From contig JADNRZ010000034.1 in the NCBI GenBank assembly GCA_015501605.1, forward strand, positions 186,001 through 250,000: DNA of 64,000 nt, in the 5' to 3' direction. The translations under genes were made by a program, and so were the position numbers. Each line of letters begins with the position of its first letter. Positions within the stretch are counted from its first letter, which is position 1. This document shows positions 35,572 to 48,767 of this stretch, one piece after another. Under the pieces are notes generated by a model. That model worked only from the letters and a program-made list of their open reading frames with translations. It ran no database searches and was not told where the DNA came from. Source of the stretch: Panaeolus papilionaceus (taxonomy: Eukaryota; Basidiomycota; Agaricomycetes; Agaricales).

Positions 35572-36014
35572 AATCTCTAAAAAAAGTATTGTTGAAGATG
35601 GAAGCTCTGTCATAGAATTAGGACCAGCACGCTTATAACGGGTGTTGTGGAGTGATTAGCCTACTTCGCCGTGGGTATCGCTGAAAAGTGAATGACAGCC
35701 AATCAAATGAGATTGTCCTCGATGTGTGGAGTTTTTGTGTTAAGGATCAGCTGCCCTTCGAAGGGCCAATATAACAGGTAATCGGAGTGTTGGAGATTGG
35801 AGGAGTTCGTCGTGGGTAACTTTGCAGTTTGTTTCCGCTGTTCTCCATTTCTCTCCAATCATGACACCGCATAGGTGTCAACATTTATCTGCGATGATTC
35901 GAATCAATTGAAAATGACACAACGAAATTATTCACAAGTAAACGAAACGCTCGAGCTGTGGCGCGATTGTAATACTAGGATTTACCGAATTTGATACTGA
36001 GTGGAGTCTGTAAT

Positions 36015-38107
36015 TTAATAAGCCTCGTCTGAGCCCAACACATCACCAACATTAGGCCTTCGAGGGGAGATGAAGCATTTAAACGGTTTGGGATGACTAT
36101 AAAGGTATGTGTTAACAAACCATGCATCACTATACCGCGCAAGAGTGTCTTTCCAGGCTTACCTGATGGTCCCAGTTGCTTGTTCATGAGCGGGTTCGAT
36201 TATCTTCCCGTCTTGCAATTTATACTTTTCGATGTTGCAAGTCGCCAGCGTCATGGCGCATACAATAAACACTGAAGACTCGGCGAATAGTCTTCCTGGG
36301 CAAATTCTATTCGATTGCCACATTAAATTTTTGATCTGAATTCATTCAGGCCGAGTGCGTACCTTCTGCCAAAACCGAAGCAAAGATTGGTCGGGTCAGG
36401 TTCTGGATCAGGTCCAAGGAACCTCTCTGGATTGAATCGGAAGGGGTCTTTGTAGACACTTTCGTCATGAAGCATTTTCCTTCAACGCACGTCAGTTGAA
36501 TTCGAGGGACAAAGAATTGTTCGGATCATCGTACCAAATATTTGGAATGATAATCGAACCTTTGGGGATAAGATATCCCTCATGTACGTGGTCTTCTACG
36601 GCAGTATGGGGAACACCTGAGCGCATAGTTAATACCAAATAGAATCAGGTTCATGGACGACTTGGCAGATACCTGTAGGTGCAACAGTGTGCCATCGAAA
36701 TACTTCTAACGCCAATGCATTGGTGTAAGGCAAATTATCACGATCCGAGCATGAAGGCAACCGATCATGTCCAATAACCTCATCGAGCTCTTTTTGAGCC
36801 TTGCTCATGACCTCGGGGAAGAGAATCATTGCAATGAATAACGAGTGTATCGAAGCGACGGACTAAACCCAGGCCATAAGCAACAAAGAACAATATAAAT
36901 CGTTCACAGAGGTCAAGAAATACTTACCGTGTCTGCCCCTCCTGAGTAGAACGCTGCAGCCGACCATTTTATCTCATGTTCTCGCGTGGGCGTAAGATCA
37001 ATAGTCTCGGATAACAGACGCGAAGATAACGATGGCTCTGCTGTGCCCGCCTCCTATGACGAAGGTAATGTTCATGGTATGTTAGCTAAAAGTAACGAAC
37101 AGAACACTCTACTTAAAAGACTGCACATACCATTTTTTGTTTGACGAACTGATATGGCCTATCCACCATTTCGTGCAAAGTTTTCTTCCACGCCTTGGCT
37201 TTGTGATGAAACCCAGCCCCGGGAATCCAATCTGGCATGAATCGCACTGGTAATATTTGAGTCCTCCTTGGCGGTGTAAACTCAGACTAAGACGGTACTC
37301 ACAAGCAGGGATAATATTAACCAAAAAGCCTCCTGGAGCAGTTGCAGCTGAGAAATGCATCATCGCTTGGTCCGAAAGGTCAATAAACGGATCATTCTCC
37401 TCCTTAATGTTGTACCCATAAGACACGCGTAAAATCATCGCTCCTGCCAGCCTATGATATGCTTTCATGAACACTGTGATCTGAATCCAAAAAGACGACG
37501 CTGACGCACTTTCGAACATGACCCGCAACCCCATCGGGATCACTCAAAATTCTCTTGACAAATTTCCGTGTCTCCTCTTCCTCGATAGGGTAGAAACTCG
37601 CCATTGCATTGGCGTTCCCAACGGTCTTATGGAAGAGTTTACGAATACTTCGAAAGCGGTCGCTTTGAGGCGGAATAAGAAGCAGCATATCACCCCACCC
37701 GACGAGTTCGCCCATAGGCATCGCCGGTCTGTTCGAGTATATCGAGCTTTTCTTTTCTAAAATGTCCATGGCTTGTTTTGCAGAGTTCAAGATCACGATT
37801 TGTTGGCCGAGGACAGAAATGGAACAGATTGGACCTGTATCGGATGTGACTCAGATCAGCTCTCGAAAGACGTAGAAAAGAGATCTTGTTCCTGAGTTCA
37901 GGGATGAATTAGCATACCGTATTTCTTGCCCCACTTGGCAAATGTCAACCACTCTTGGGACGTTGGCATATCGAGGAGGTTTCCAATAAGAGGCCAAGCT
38001 CGAGGGCCTGGGGGTAACGGAGCGATTGGGTGGGATATCCACCTCTTCACGATATACAGCCCGAGTAAGGCAACGGTTACCTCGATCCAACTCAAGGAAA
38101 TGGGCAT
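36015..38107 (-). CDS. cytochrome P450 monooxygenase, copy C
   Basis: Minus-strand multi-exon gene from ATG 38107 to TAA 36015-36017. The anchor [20 protein letters not shown] is followed by hinge [20 protein letters not shown]-helix YSGGADT, ExxR as [21 protein letters not shown], haem loop FGFGRR|ICPGR with an intron between RR and IC, and the ending [15 protein letters not shown]. Intron positions match copies A and B, so all three derive from one ancestor. Expected to be ER-bound and reductase-dependent. The substrate is unknown. All exons I could trace are open, so this copy looks functional. Confidence 0.88.
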
Positions 38108-38719
38108 TTTGGGGCTGTATCCTGGCTGGCACACTGTAAGATGGTTTGATAAGAGAAAGAAAAGGGGACCAAACGAAGCAATATACACTCTTCCAATGAC
38201 GAGCCTTTTATGCATAAGTGTTTCTTGATAGAGGATACAGCCTCCGCTATTAGAGAAGTCCCGGTCTTGCGCGGCATGATCAATAAGACTCATCAATGAC
38301 AATCAGAATGAACGCCATGCACGAATCATAAATAGACGTTGCGCTCCACTCTTTCGGTCTGTGCCGGACCTATCGAAGAGAAGATGAATGTCTGTTTATC
38401 AACACTTGCGTCTCTTGCTCTTACAGAAGGTTGCACATCTGTTTTGGGTCATGTTTATGATAACTTACCTTCAGAGTACATACTCCGCCCTACGTTGTAC
38501 GGCATCTCACCCACGAAGATCTACGATGATCTAACAGCCCTATTTTTTTTTTTAAGTCCATAAAGTATACTTGCGAAGTTCGTAACGTCATCCTGTAATA
38601 ATGGGTCATCAGTGTCAAGGTGCTATGGAAGTGCTGGTCAATGGGAAGTTCCGTTTCGAAAATAGAACGCGCACCTTGACATAAATGCTGAGATTGATTA
38701 TTTCAAATCATAGGTCAAG
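38108..38719. other. intergenic, upstream of P450 copy C
   Basis: No supported gene; presumably the promoter of copy C. No clear TATA box was identified. Confidence 0.35.
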
Positions 38720-39347
38720 GTCTGGAATACTGGAAATGGGCAGCATGCTGCTGAATCGTGGGAGTAGCTCGCGGCGACAACTTGATGCGGTCGCCGACGC
38801 TAGTTGGTACCCTGTCTTGCAGAATTCATCACTGAGAAAGAAACGTCGGTCAACATGAGAAAATAGAGTGAAATCCCATATAGGAGACGCACAGCGCATC
38901 ACCAAGAGGATGTACGAAAATGACCACAATTGGGGTCATCACAAGAGCCGAAGGACAGGCGCGTCGTAAACGGACTTTGACCCCTCAGATATTTCCAATT
39001 TAATCTTGTAGTTGCACGAATTCAGCAACTCTCTAGGTATGAGGAAGTACGCTGTCATACCCTGCTTGATTCCCGCCTGACAGTCTCCGAGTGGGTCTGA
39101 TATTTCGAGCGGCTCAATGACTTCTAGGTAACGCAACATAGCATCCTTTTCCCCCTTTGTCCAAAACTACATCAAGGACGACAGCCGCTGGTATATGGCT
39201 GCAAAGCTCACGCAGGGATATAGCGATATTAAAGAAAAACATGAATTCGTCGAGGTAAAAATTCGATAGCAATGGAATATTGGGATATGGAGATAAGATG
39301 ACATCGCGTTTTGTGAGTAGCATGTAGTCAACAGTACGAACGACCAT
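38720..39347 (-). pseudogene. uncharacterised multi-exon gene or remnant with a one-base frameshift
   Basis: Minus-strand coding-like sequence. A first block (39345 downward, MVVRTVDYMLLTKRDVILSP and on) follows an acceptor-like CTTTCAG. It ends in VVLDKGG, and in a second frame DAMLRYLEVIEPLEISDPLG continues naturally. The two join if one A is removed from the run GGGGGAAAAGG near 39150. A further stretch at about 38720-38860 (SDEFCKTGYQLASATASS) may be a last exon. The family is not recognised. The blocks have natural amino-acid composition, so I think it is or was a gene, but boundaries are uncertain. Confidence 0.3.
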
Positions 39348-40195
39348 ATAAACCTGAAAGACGAAAAGTGTCAGCAAATGTTCGTAAATTTAAAATCGAT
39401 GGGTAGAAAAACGATCAGAAAAACAGTATTTGTCGACACGAATTGGTTAAGACAGGGATAACTGATTGGAATTATTCTCTTCATTTGAGACAAGGCGTGT
39501 TGTATTACGCCCAGATAAAGGGAAATAGGAGCTTACCTCCTACAACTTCATGAGAACACGACATACGATGGTAGAGGCGAAGAAGGAACAGATGAACAGC
39601 CAAAGAAAATCTTGGCCTTAAAAATAAACACATCACGTGAGGTTAGTTTAGGGGAGGTAGAGGGGACTTAAACCCGTTTCCCCATTATTAATATCAAGTT
39701 ATTGATTACAAGTCTTATCCTTGAACGACTTACACTAGTACCAGTACTTGGTGTAATCGTACAAATACCTTACTTCAGGCACTTGGACGACGACGACCTT
39801 GTTTCTCGTCTATCAGAGCCATATCTTTAAAACAGCTTTCACCAGACCTGGGAGTCATTGGGCGGCTGCGAGTGACAGCAAATACCCTGAACGGCACGAG
39901 GACGACCAAGGAAAACGGACGACTTTGACTTTGCGACGACTATCTTCGTTGACAGAAAATACGGCCATATTACGCTGTATTTATCAGCACTCTTTTATTG
40001 TTACACCACACGCTGGACCGACAAGTGGCATCGTGCTCTGTTCAAAGCTCAGAGAATCTTCTTACCCCACACAACTAGTCAACACCGAGTGGGGATTTCA
40101 GACAGACCACTCTTATTTTTACTCTTGGATAACGTTGACCGACGTTCTTGATTACCCTCGCATTTTACGACCGAGATTCAATTCACGAAAACGAC
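39348..40195. other. intergenic, no supported gene
   Basis: Upstream regions of the 38.7-kb remnant and of the large F-box gene. A plus-strand frame at 39799-40212 overlaps the start of the next gene in another frame and lacks coding signs. Confidence 0.35.
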
Positions 40196-43100
40196 ATGAC
40201 ATCCACCAGTGACGATACTACCCGCCGGGTACAAGACTTGAAAGGAAAGGGGAAAGCAAGAGAAGTAGACGCCACCCTTGACGAAGAGCCACACAATGTG
40301 TCTACCATGAGTAGAGCCCATGAGGAAGAGGCCCAAAGTGCGTCGGGAGGATCTTCACTGCAGCATGTTGCTACTGGTGATCGGGAATGGGGTCAGCAGG
40401 TATGTTATAATCTGGTTATACCTTTTTACATATCTCTGCGTTGCACTCGTGGCATTTGAGCTCCAATGTGGCGAGCAAGTGACGCTGATGACCGACGTGG
40501 TTGGGATTTAGAATCTTGATTTAATGTGATATGGTTCCAATAATGACTCACACTACCTATTATTTTTCTTTATAGCTTGCCAGTACGGTCACTTCATTGT
40601 CCTCTATTCCAACGCTAGGGTCGTTTGGCCGTTCTAGCGCATTTATTGACTCGCAATCTCATAAGGTAGGTTTTATCTCAATTATGTTTCCCAATAAATC
40701 TATTGACAGCAACAATTAGACTTTCACACCGGAGGCGACGGAGTTAACGATGCCAACGCCTATCTCTACGCAACTCGAACCACATACCCACCATCACAAG
40801 CCTTCTGACCCACTGTGCACTTCCTGCACCACTCTGCTCTCACATCTACATACCCCGCTCACCTCCCCCTTCACCCACCTTCTCTCCAAAACAACCCGTC
40901 ACATCCCACGTACATCCTCAGAGGAACACTCCATCCACACCGTCATCTCCACAGGGCTCTCCCGCATCACCGAAATCGAACAGGCTGAATCTAAACTCAA
41001 AGCCCTGATGAACGATTTGAAACGGGAGAAACGAAAAGTAGAAGCATGGGTGGACGATCATCGGGTGATGATTGCCCCAGTGTGGACATTACCACCTGAA
41101 GTCCTGAGCGAAATTTTTGTGCGGGTAGTTGGGTTCGATGATGGAAGCTGGGACGAGCTGGAGTATTCGACAGCGCCGGATGAGGTTTTGACCCTCCCGA
41201 GTTCGACGTCGGGGACGACGCCTACGCCTGCTGATCGTGAACGCGAGAAACGTGCACGAGGGGAGATTACGAGGGCGAGCATTAGGAGCAGTGTGAGGTT
41301 GTCGTGGGTGTGTAGGCAGTGGAGGGATGTGGCTTTGCATACCCCGCAGTTGTGGACTAGGATTTGTGTGGTTGAGTTGCCACCCCCAGAGGAGCTTGGG
41401 GAGTTGAGGAAGAAGTTGGGGCTTGGGACCGTGGATGCTGGTACTGATGCAAAAGCATCCCAAAAGAGGGCTACATTGGAGGCTTTGGAAGCGTCGTTTG
41501 TCACAAATCCGTTTGTATTTGCCAATGGCAATTCTTCGACTGTCGCCTCGTCATCTGATCTCCAACCAAATCCAAACACAAATACGAATTCTTCTTCCGA
41601 CGCACTCTCCCCTTCCCCTCCTACTTCTACCTCTCCCTCCTCTGCATCTAAGCTCCCCATGCCTCTCATTGCGCTACTCCGCACCGGCACATCTCTACCC
41701 CTAGATCTGCACTTTAGAACCTCAAAACCACGAGATATCATCGACTACTTTTTACCTGTCAAATCCAGATGGCGAAGGGTCGTGTTTGACGCGTCGGTGG
41801 GGGTGGGAGTGATGATGCGGGTGTTGAGTGGAGAAGTGCATGTGGGTGAGGTTAATGCGAGGAGACGCAGAATTAGTGATGGGGCAAGCGACGAGGATAG
41901 ATGGAAGGTGGCGGTTGATGCGAGGGGTGAGGTACGGAGGGTGCCGCTTGGGGATTCGGAGAGGGAGGGTAGTAGTGAGGATGAGTCGAGTGAGGGTGCT
42001 AGTAGCTCGTCGCAGGCTCAGGACTCGCAGAGTGGGAATGCTGAAGGCAGCCCTAGTGGGGAGGGAGGAAGCAGAGTGTTTAGGGAGGACAACGAGAGGG
42101 AGAAAGAAGTACGGTTCCCGATGCTTGAAAGTCTGGAATTTAGAGGCGTCCCAACCCCTGATTTGAGAGAGACAGGATGGGTTGTTGGAGAGGTGTGGAG
42201 GCCGCCTGTGTCGGTGATAGCTGGGGGATCGTTGGCAGCGCCAGCTGGGACTGCAAATGGTAATGCCAATGTTGCAGCTGGGCCTGTCGTTGCACCTGCG
42301 ATTGCACCGACAGCTGGTGTGATTGCAGCACCAATCCCGGTCCCAGCACCAACACCAAATCCATTGTCTACCAATGCACCTGCACCTGCACCTTCAACTG
42401 CCGACACGACATCTGCGACGACCACTTCAGCACCCAATAATGGCGTCAATGAAGCTGAAGTAACCCCAGCAGCAGATGGCGAGGTCATGGAGGACGATGT
42501 TGGCAGTTCCTCCACTGCAGTTGCGACCATCATTGCACCTCATGAAAATGCAGAAGTGGTTGAGGGAGATGGGTTGGATACTGCGACGAGTAGTTCCGGT
42601 GGTGGCGAGAGTCCAACGGGTGTCGATGAAGCCACCTCAATGACGGTACCAACCATTGAGGTTGTAGTTCCTTCTACGTCCTCTAGCTCAACGGGTACAG
42701 GTTCACCTGTTGAGACGACAATGACCACGACGAGCACTGTGGATGTAGCTGTCGCTGATGCAGGTTCAAGTCGTCCTGATACTCCTACTCAGTCAACGGA
42801 GGATGACAACGACATCGGAATTACTGTCGTGCCCGAGGAGGCGACGACCGACGAAACTACACCTGTCGCTTCAGGTTCGGGGACTACAAGTGCGCATCCA
42901 GCTTCTACAGCAGACACCCCCGGCCACCCAATTACATTTGATATCCCAGCTTCTACTTCAACCTCGACAGTTCCTCCTGCACCTGCACCTTCCCCCGCAA
43001 CATCGCCCCCAGCACCGGCTGCTCCTGCCCAGCCTCTGTCCGCTCCTCTCCAATCCCTCATCCCAAACTAAACCCACTCACACTATTTACGCCTTATCAT

Positions 43101-45542
43101 GCTCCCAACCTCACGGCTCTGTGCTCTGTTCAGATGTTTGGCATTGCTTACACCATGCTCCCGCTCAGTCAGCTAAGAAGATATGAAGGACCTCTCCAAG
43201 TTGGCGATTATGTGCGACTGTTGAATATGATGCCGCTATTGGAGGAATTATTTGTACAGCCGCTCAGAAGTGCAGGAGGCGGACTCGGGATGGGTGGATT
43301 GGGTGGTGGTATGATTGTGGGACCTCATCCTATAGGAGGAGCTCAGCCTCCACCGCAACTTCAACCACAAATGCAACCTCAAGGACCTGCAGCGGGAGCC
43401 CCTGGACCTCCCTTTCCCAACCCGAACAATGCCCTCGCCTCGCTTCTTGAAACAGAATCATCAGCTACCACGCCCCCTCATCTCCACCTCCAACACCTCC
43501 ACATTTCATCGTCCTCCATTGCATCAACACTCTCGTTCTCGCTAATGGCAGGAGGCGGGGGACCACCGTGGCTGCTCACCCAACTACAACATCTACCACC
43601 TTTGCCCTCGCTCACCAAGCTCTTTTTGTACTTTGACAAACGCTTCATACCACCGCAACCAGAGAGGACGTTATATCCGTTCTTCGAGAAGAATGGCGCG
43701 AGTCTGAAGGAGATTGTATGGGGGTTGAGTTTGGGAGTGGAGAGTGTGAAGAGGTGTCTGGAGAAGTCTGCGCAGGTGGAAGTGTTGCATGTGCATAGAA
43801 TTTGTGGGGATGCGTTGTTGAGGGCGTTGGTAATTGATGAGGAGAGGGAGAATCTGGTGGGGAAGATGTTGAGGAAGGCGGCTGCTACACCAGTGGCTAC
43901 AGCCCCGGCTGCTGTTACTTCGCCTGTTCCTATTGGTGGACCTAGTGCTTTTGGGATGGTGGCAATGATCAACCCACCAGCAGTGATCCCTGGCCCGAGT
44001 AATGTGGTTAGTGCTCTAGCAGCAACGACGGCACAACCTGTACCTGGACCGAGTACCATCTCGACCACCAACGCCAACTCGAATACCACCACCAGCCCAA
44101 GCACCAACACCAACAACGCTGGCTTGAATCTTGATGTCAATCATGCCATCCACGCTGCCATGGAGACTTTAAACTCAGGTCCAAGTTCTGGCAACCCAAT
44201 GCATAATCCTTCGATTGGGGACGTCGTGGCTGAACTTAGTCGCCGATTGAACATGGATAGCGACGCTCAAATGAGGGAGATTAGGAGCAGGGTAGCAGCT
44301 TTACGGCTTGCTAGGACGAATAGTAGTGTTGCGGGTGGGAGTGGGAGTACGAGTGGATCGGAACCTAGTGGTGCACCCTCGACCACGCCATCAGATGCTC
44401 ACAGAGAGAGCACTGCAGCTGATGAAGAGGAGACAACGGTTACGACATCTGAAGACACTGCAACTAGTGTTGCGTCTGCATCAGGTCAAAATTCCAGCGC
44501 GACAAATGACGATGGGCCGGTGGGAGGTGCAGCAGTTAATCCACCTGCTGATTTTGATCCTTTAAGCGCGACAACAGAACCTAATCCTGCTACAACTTCG
44601 TCAACCACACCCCCACCTGTTGCAGCCGTGACAGGTCCTCAGAACGCGTCCTCTGCTCCACCATCTCCAGAATTACCTGCTACATCTTCTACCACTCCAT
44701 CACCGATAGCTCTACCTTCTGAATCTGCACGTCCTATTTTGCTGCCTAACTTACGCGTGTTGCGGATTTCAGGAAAGATCGTTCTGAGGGTCGAGATGTT
44801 GGAGAAAGTTGTTTGGTCGAGGTGTGCAGGAGGGCGAGATGGGAAGATGAGAAACGTAGTGGTTGCAGATGGAGATTTTGCTGTTGACAAGGTTGTGGAG
44901 GAGCTGGTAAAAAAGGATGTGAAAGGAAAAGGAAAGGCGAGAGCTGTGGATGGTGATGATGAGGTGATCCAACAAGCGGGTGATAATTTGGGTTTGTCCT
45001 CGACGTCGGGTTCACTGGCAGGCCAGACTGTACTTACAGGTGTTGACGCGGGTGACAGTGAGGAGACTCATATTCGGTCGAGGTCTGGATCCGACGATGC
45101 TGGGTCTGACGAAGACAAGATACCACCAGGCGGCGAGCGCCGCGAAGATGGACAGAATCTCCCATGGTTGCTGAGGGGCGTTAGTGGGACGCGTATTCGT
45201 CAGATACAGAGTTCTTCAGACGTTTCCGGCCCATCGTCGTCCAGTCAAGTCATGATGCCAGTACCATCAACGCTGCGCGATATTTCCCCTTCCGACATTC
45301 AATCACTCCTCGATGACATGAACGAAGGGGCCCGAATCCTCGCGGTACAACCACAGAATCAAGCCGGTAGTAGACCCCAACATCCTCGTGCCCTCCGTGA
45401 ATTGCATTTCCTCCCTGCTCGACTTGAGAAGCTAGACAATAAATCTAAAGAACGGATTGTAAAGATGGGGGGCGTAAAGACTGGGATGGTTGTGATTGTG
45501 CGGCAGTTAGATAGGGCTGCATTTTTGAGTAGGAGGTTTTGA
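40196..45542 (+). CDS. giant low-complexity F-box protein, reading frame changes once near 43.07-43.13 kb
   Basis: Exons 40196-40399, 40576-40665 and 40720 onward. The start reads MTSTSDDTTRRVQDLKGKGK. A coiled-coil-like stretch (ITEIEQAESKLKALMNDLKR) precedes an F-box (WTLPPEVLSEIFVRVVG ... LSWVCRQWRDVALHTPQLW). Long Ser/Thr/Pro/Ala/Glu-rich segments follow up to TAA 43069-43071. In another frame coding resumes immediately (YHAPNLTALCSVQMFGIAYT, then an LRR-like LNMMPLLEELFVQPL) and runs to 45542. F-box plus 'LSWVCRQWRDVAL' is typical of agaricomycete F-box/LRR proteins. The link needs an intron I could not identify or a frameshift. Alternatively these are two genes, the second starting at 43134. 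Confidence 0.65.
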
Positions 45543-46282
45543 GGTGGAGTTGATGTTTCTGTATAAGATACCTTTTGCGTGATACCTTGTATGATACGTA
45601 TTGTAGCGTCTTTTTCGTGAATAATAGTGGTTACGCGAGTTGCTTTGGCTGCCTCTTCTGTGTGCCCTAATTGCTTCGATGGTTATGACTATGAACCTAT
45701 ATTTTTACTTACACCGTGCAGGGTGCGCTTTTGCTCCATAAAATATGTCCAATATAAGTCATTTCTCGTATTCTGTTTGTTCGTCGCATCGGCACGAGGC
45801 TGGAGGGGGTTGAACAACAGTCCGCCTCTGGCAGCAATGTGGATACATCTACCGTCCTTATAGGGTTTACACATGCGTCCCATACGATAGGGGAAGACGA
45901 GCGCTTACCACATGCACAGGAATATCTCAAGAACAAAAACACAATAGAAGTTTAAAGGACCCATTCAAGCAACAAAAATGGCCAAATGACATGGTACAAC
46001 TGTTCAATTAATATAATAAAAAGAAAACCTGAACTTGAAGGTTAAATATACATACTACCTGGCCCTATATTACAACAAAGTGGTTACTACATACATTGGG
46101 CAGCGTAGCGCCTGGTCGAAAGGGCCGTCCCAGTGGCCCGTTCCTATGACAAACTTGAAGTATAAAATTAGGAAATCACAGCATCTCTCCTTATCCTTAT
46201 GCCCCCGCAACATCGCTCTCCATCGGTACTTATTTACACCACGCCTTCCTCCCATCACTGAACGAGGTGGTTGATCTTCCCG
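45543..46282. other. intergenic between convergent genes, nothing recognised
   Basis: 3' flanks of the large F-box gene (+) and the next gene (-). AT-rich, with no ORF of note. Confidence 0.4.
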
Positions 46283-47125
46283 TTAATGACGGCGGGGGCG
46301 CATCGCTCGTCTTGTGGTTTGAGAGCTGAAGGCGGGTGTACCCTTTTCGTCTGATGCTTCTGTGAATTTGACCTTCTTCGTTTTTCGAAGGTCCTCGAAG
46401 CTGTCATTTCTAGCGTCTTCGTCGTCGGATTCCTCATCTCGAGCTCTCTTCTTTCGTAAATTATAACCCACTAGTTCGATTTCGTCCTCTATTGGCTTTT
46501 TGACTTTTGGTGGGCTTGCACTTGATGAAGTCGAAGCGACGTATATCTTCGCTTGTCGTCTTAATGGACGCGGTGGACTGGTTCGTATCGGCTCCGATTC
46601 GACGTACGCTCTGTCGCTTTCTTGCTGTTCTTCAATTGTTGGTCCACCGACACGTCGTACTGAGCAGAGAAATGTGAGCATAGGGGTTAAAGACGCCGTT
46701 TTGATGCACGAGTAGCACACACTTGTGAATGGGTTGGTTTGTTCTGGCGTCACTTGTCGAGCTGGTGGCATCGAAGGGGAGTGGCACGACGATGGTGAGC
46801 TAGAGTCGTCATCCTCCGAATCGTAATCACAGAGATCAGCTAGCGATGCTGAGAAGGGGATGCTGCAACAAATCAGGTCAAGTTATCACCACGCCGGGAG
46901 AGTGTCGTGTCGCTCACAATATAAAGGGTCGAACCTCGACGTCCCTGAAATGAAATCATGCGCTCAGGTCACCGTAATTGCGTATACGAAACGTTGTGAT
47001 ATTAATACTCACATTGAATCGTCCTTTGCTACTCTCTCCTTTGCTTCATTATATCGCAACGATAAATTATCAAGCTTTGGTGTAGTTGGGCCTTGAAGTT
47101 TTGGAGAGTCCAAGGTGGGATGCAT
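46283..47125 (-). CDS. small Lys/Arg/Asp/Glu-rich, probably nuclear protein, copy 1
   Basis: Four exons traced on the minus strand from ATG 47125: MHPTLDSPKLQGPTTPKLDN; a short MDVEVRPFI exon; FSASLADLCDYDSEDDDSSS; then a long last exon (RRVGGPTIEEQQESDRAYVE) ending in RRAMRPRRH. Introns are 49-65 nt with GT-AG ends and consistent phases. The last exon has NLRKKRARDEESDDEDARND and LRKTKKVKF, alternating basic and acidic clusters that would act as nuclear localisation signals. No known domain. It shares layout, basic clusters (KKRARD) and neighbourhood with the gene at 47792-48767, suggesting an old duplication. Confidence 0.65.
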
Positions 47126-47791
47126 TGTTAAATGGGGATGATTGGGTCAACGGATGGGCCAGCACAGGTGGGGTAATCAGTGAGGTTGTGGTGGTAGCGG
47201 AAAGAAATGCAAGTATCAACGTAGACGCAATGAAAGGGTTATAATATATCGGTGTTTAATCACAAAAACCCTGTCATCCTTTGTTGTTGGATTTGTCACT
47301 GAGCCACAAAGGGATGAACAATCACCAACCTCTCCGTATTACACATAGATATCGTATCCTTTCTGAAAAATGTATGGATGATATATGGAAGGCTTTGACG
47401 TGTACGCCAATATCAAGCAGCTTCCAAGTCAATGATTATCCCCCAAAATGATATAAAGTGCATTGAGGCGTGAAAGTATATAACTGTTATAGCAGATAGA
47501 AGGTAGAAATCGAGGGACATAGCCTCTTACGAAGTCGAATAAAATAAATAAGTCTGAATGGTATACTACAACAGAAGATGAGAAATATTGTGATGATACA
47601 AAGATGTGGTGCAATACGCTTAAAAATTCGAAAGGAAGAGAAGTGGACAAGGAAACAGAGTCTGAAATCGTGGCAATAAGATGGAGAGTAAATGCAAAGG
47701 AGAACTAGCACAAAGGAAGGAGATATGAAAAGTCCGAGTGGCAAAAGAAAAGTTATTTAAAGGGATATAATTCAACCGTGGAGAATGTTCT
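47126..47791. other. intergenic, nothing recognised
   Basis: AT-rich spacer between the two tandem small genes. A TATATTATAA-like sequence near 47240 on the minus strand could serve the downstream gene. Confidence 0.35.
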
Positions 47792-48767
47792 TCACCCTCG
47801 TTTGCGTTCAACTCGAACGAAAATGACAGACTGAGAGAAATGCACCCTCTGCACCTTCCTCGCAGCCCCGCTTCGTCCCTTCATACTTGATCGAAGGTCC
47901 TTCGATGTTGCTTGCTTGCTGATCCTAGCAGAGCAACGAGTTGGGCGTCCTGTAAATTTATGAACTGGCGAAGTGGATGTAGCTGCGGAAGTCGATGTCG
48001 TTGGACTGGCAGTATGATTGTCTTGCTTCAACTTCTTGGGTGCGGCGGGGCCATCCTCGTCATTATCATCATCCTGAATATTGTCATCTCGAGCCCTTTT
48101 CTTTCCCTTGTCTTGCACAGAGCACTGGACCACGGTCCCAAAAACATCCTCCTCATCTACGGAAAGATCCTTGATGAGCTTGACTTTCTTGCTCATCTGC
48201 GCCGCTTGCGCCTTTCTAGCCTTAGGAACGATGAAGCTTGGCTGCTTCGTGAGCTTGCGGGGTGGATTCATACGGAAGGGGCGAGAGATCTCATAAGCGC
48301 GTTGGCTTTGGAAGTAGGATTTGGGGGATGAGCTGCCATAGACCTTAGCTAGAGAAGAAGAAGTTAGCATGGCCCCTAAGATTGGACGAAACGAGTGGCA
48401 ACTCACCGATATCAGAGAGAACCCTTGGCTTCTTGGGAGAACGTCGTCGATGGTAAGGGGAACGGTCTTTATGAGGAGTGGTAGGCGAGCTCATGAGTGG
48501 CTCAGTAGCTGTGGGTCTGCAATGAGGAAGATAGTTGGACGCTGTCGCATCGTTCAGAATGGTGCCACTCACGAATTGGGTGGTCGATTCTCAGAATCAG
48601 CCCTGAAATGCAACACATATTGTCAGCAAGTGAAAAGAGAGATTATGTCACGTCGAAGTTACTCACTTTTTTGACGAATTAAACATGGTGGCGTTGGCCT
48701 TCGGATTGATCATACCCAAGGCCTTGCCAAGGGCGTTGAAGGCATTTCCAAATGTGAATTGAAGCAT
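47792..48767 (-). CDS. small Lys/Arg/Asp/Glu-rich, probably nuclear protein, copy 2
   Basis: Four exons from ATG 48767: MLQFTFGNAFNALGKALGMI; the short ADSENRPPN exon; PTATEPLMSSPTTPHKDRSP ending SDIG; and a long last exon (AKVYGSSSPKSYFQSQRAYE onward) that stops at 47792-47794. Introns are short GT-AG with consistent phases. The last exon carries KKVKLIKDLSVDEEDVFG, DKGKKRARDDNIQDDD and a basic tail (FVRVERKRG). No domain recognised. The basic-acidic KKRARD block matches copy 1. The N-terminal QFTFGNAFNALG faintly recalls the FTF..-AL starts of the FGLGCDGPV genes at 7.5-9.7 kb. Confidence 0.7.

Noticed and set aside
41058..42533. Minus-strand frames up to 227 codons antisense to the large F-box gene
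   Set aside because: Shadow frames of a stop-poor low-complexity coding region; no start context, introns or domain.
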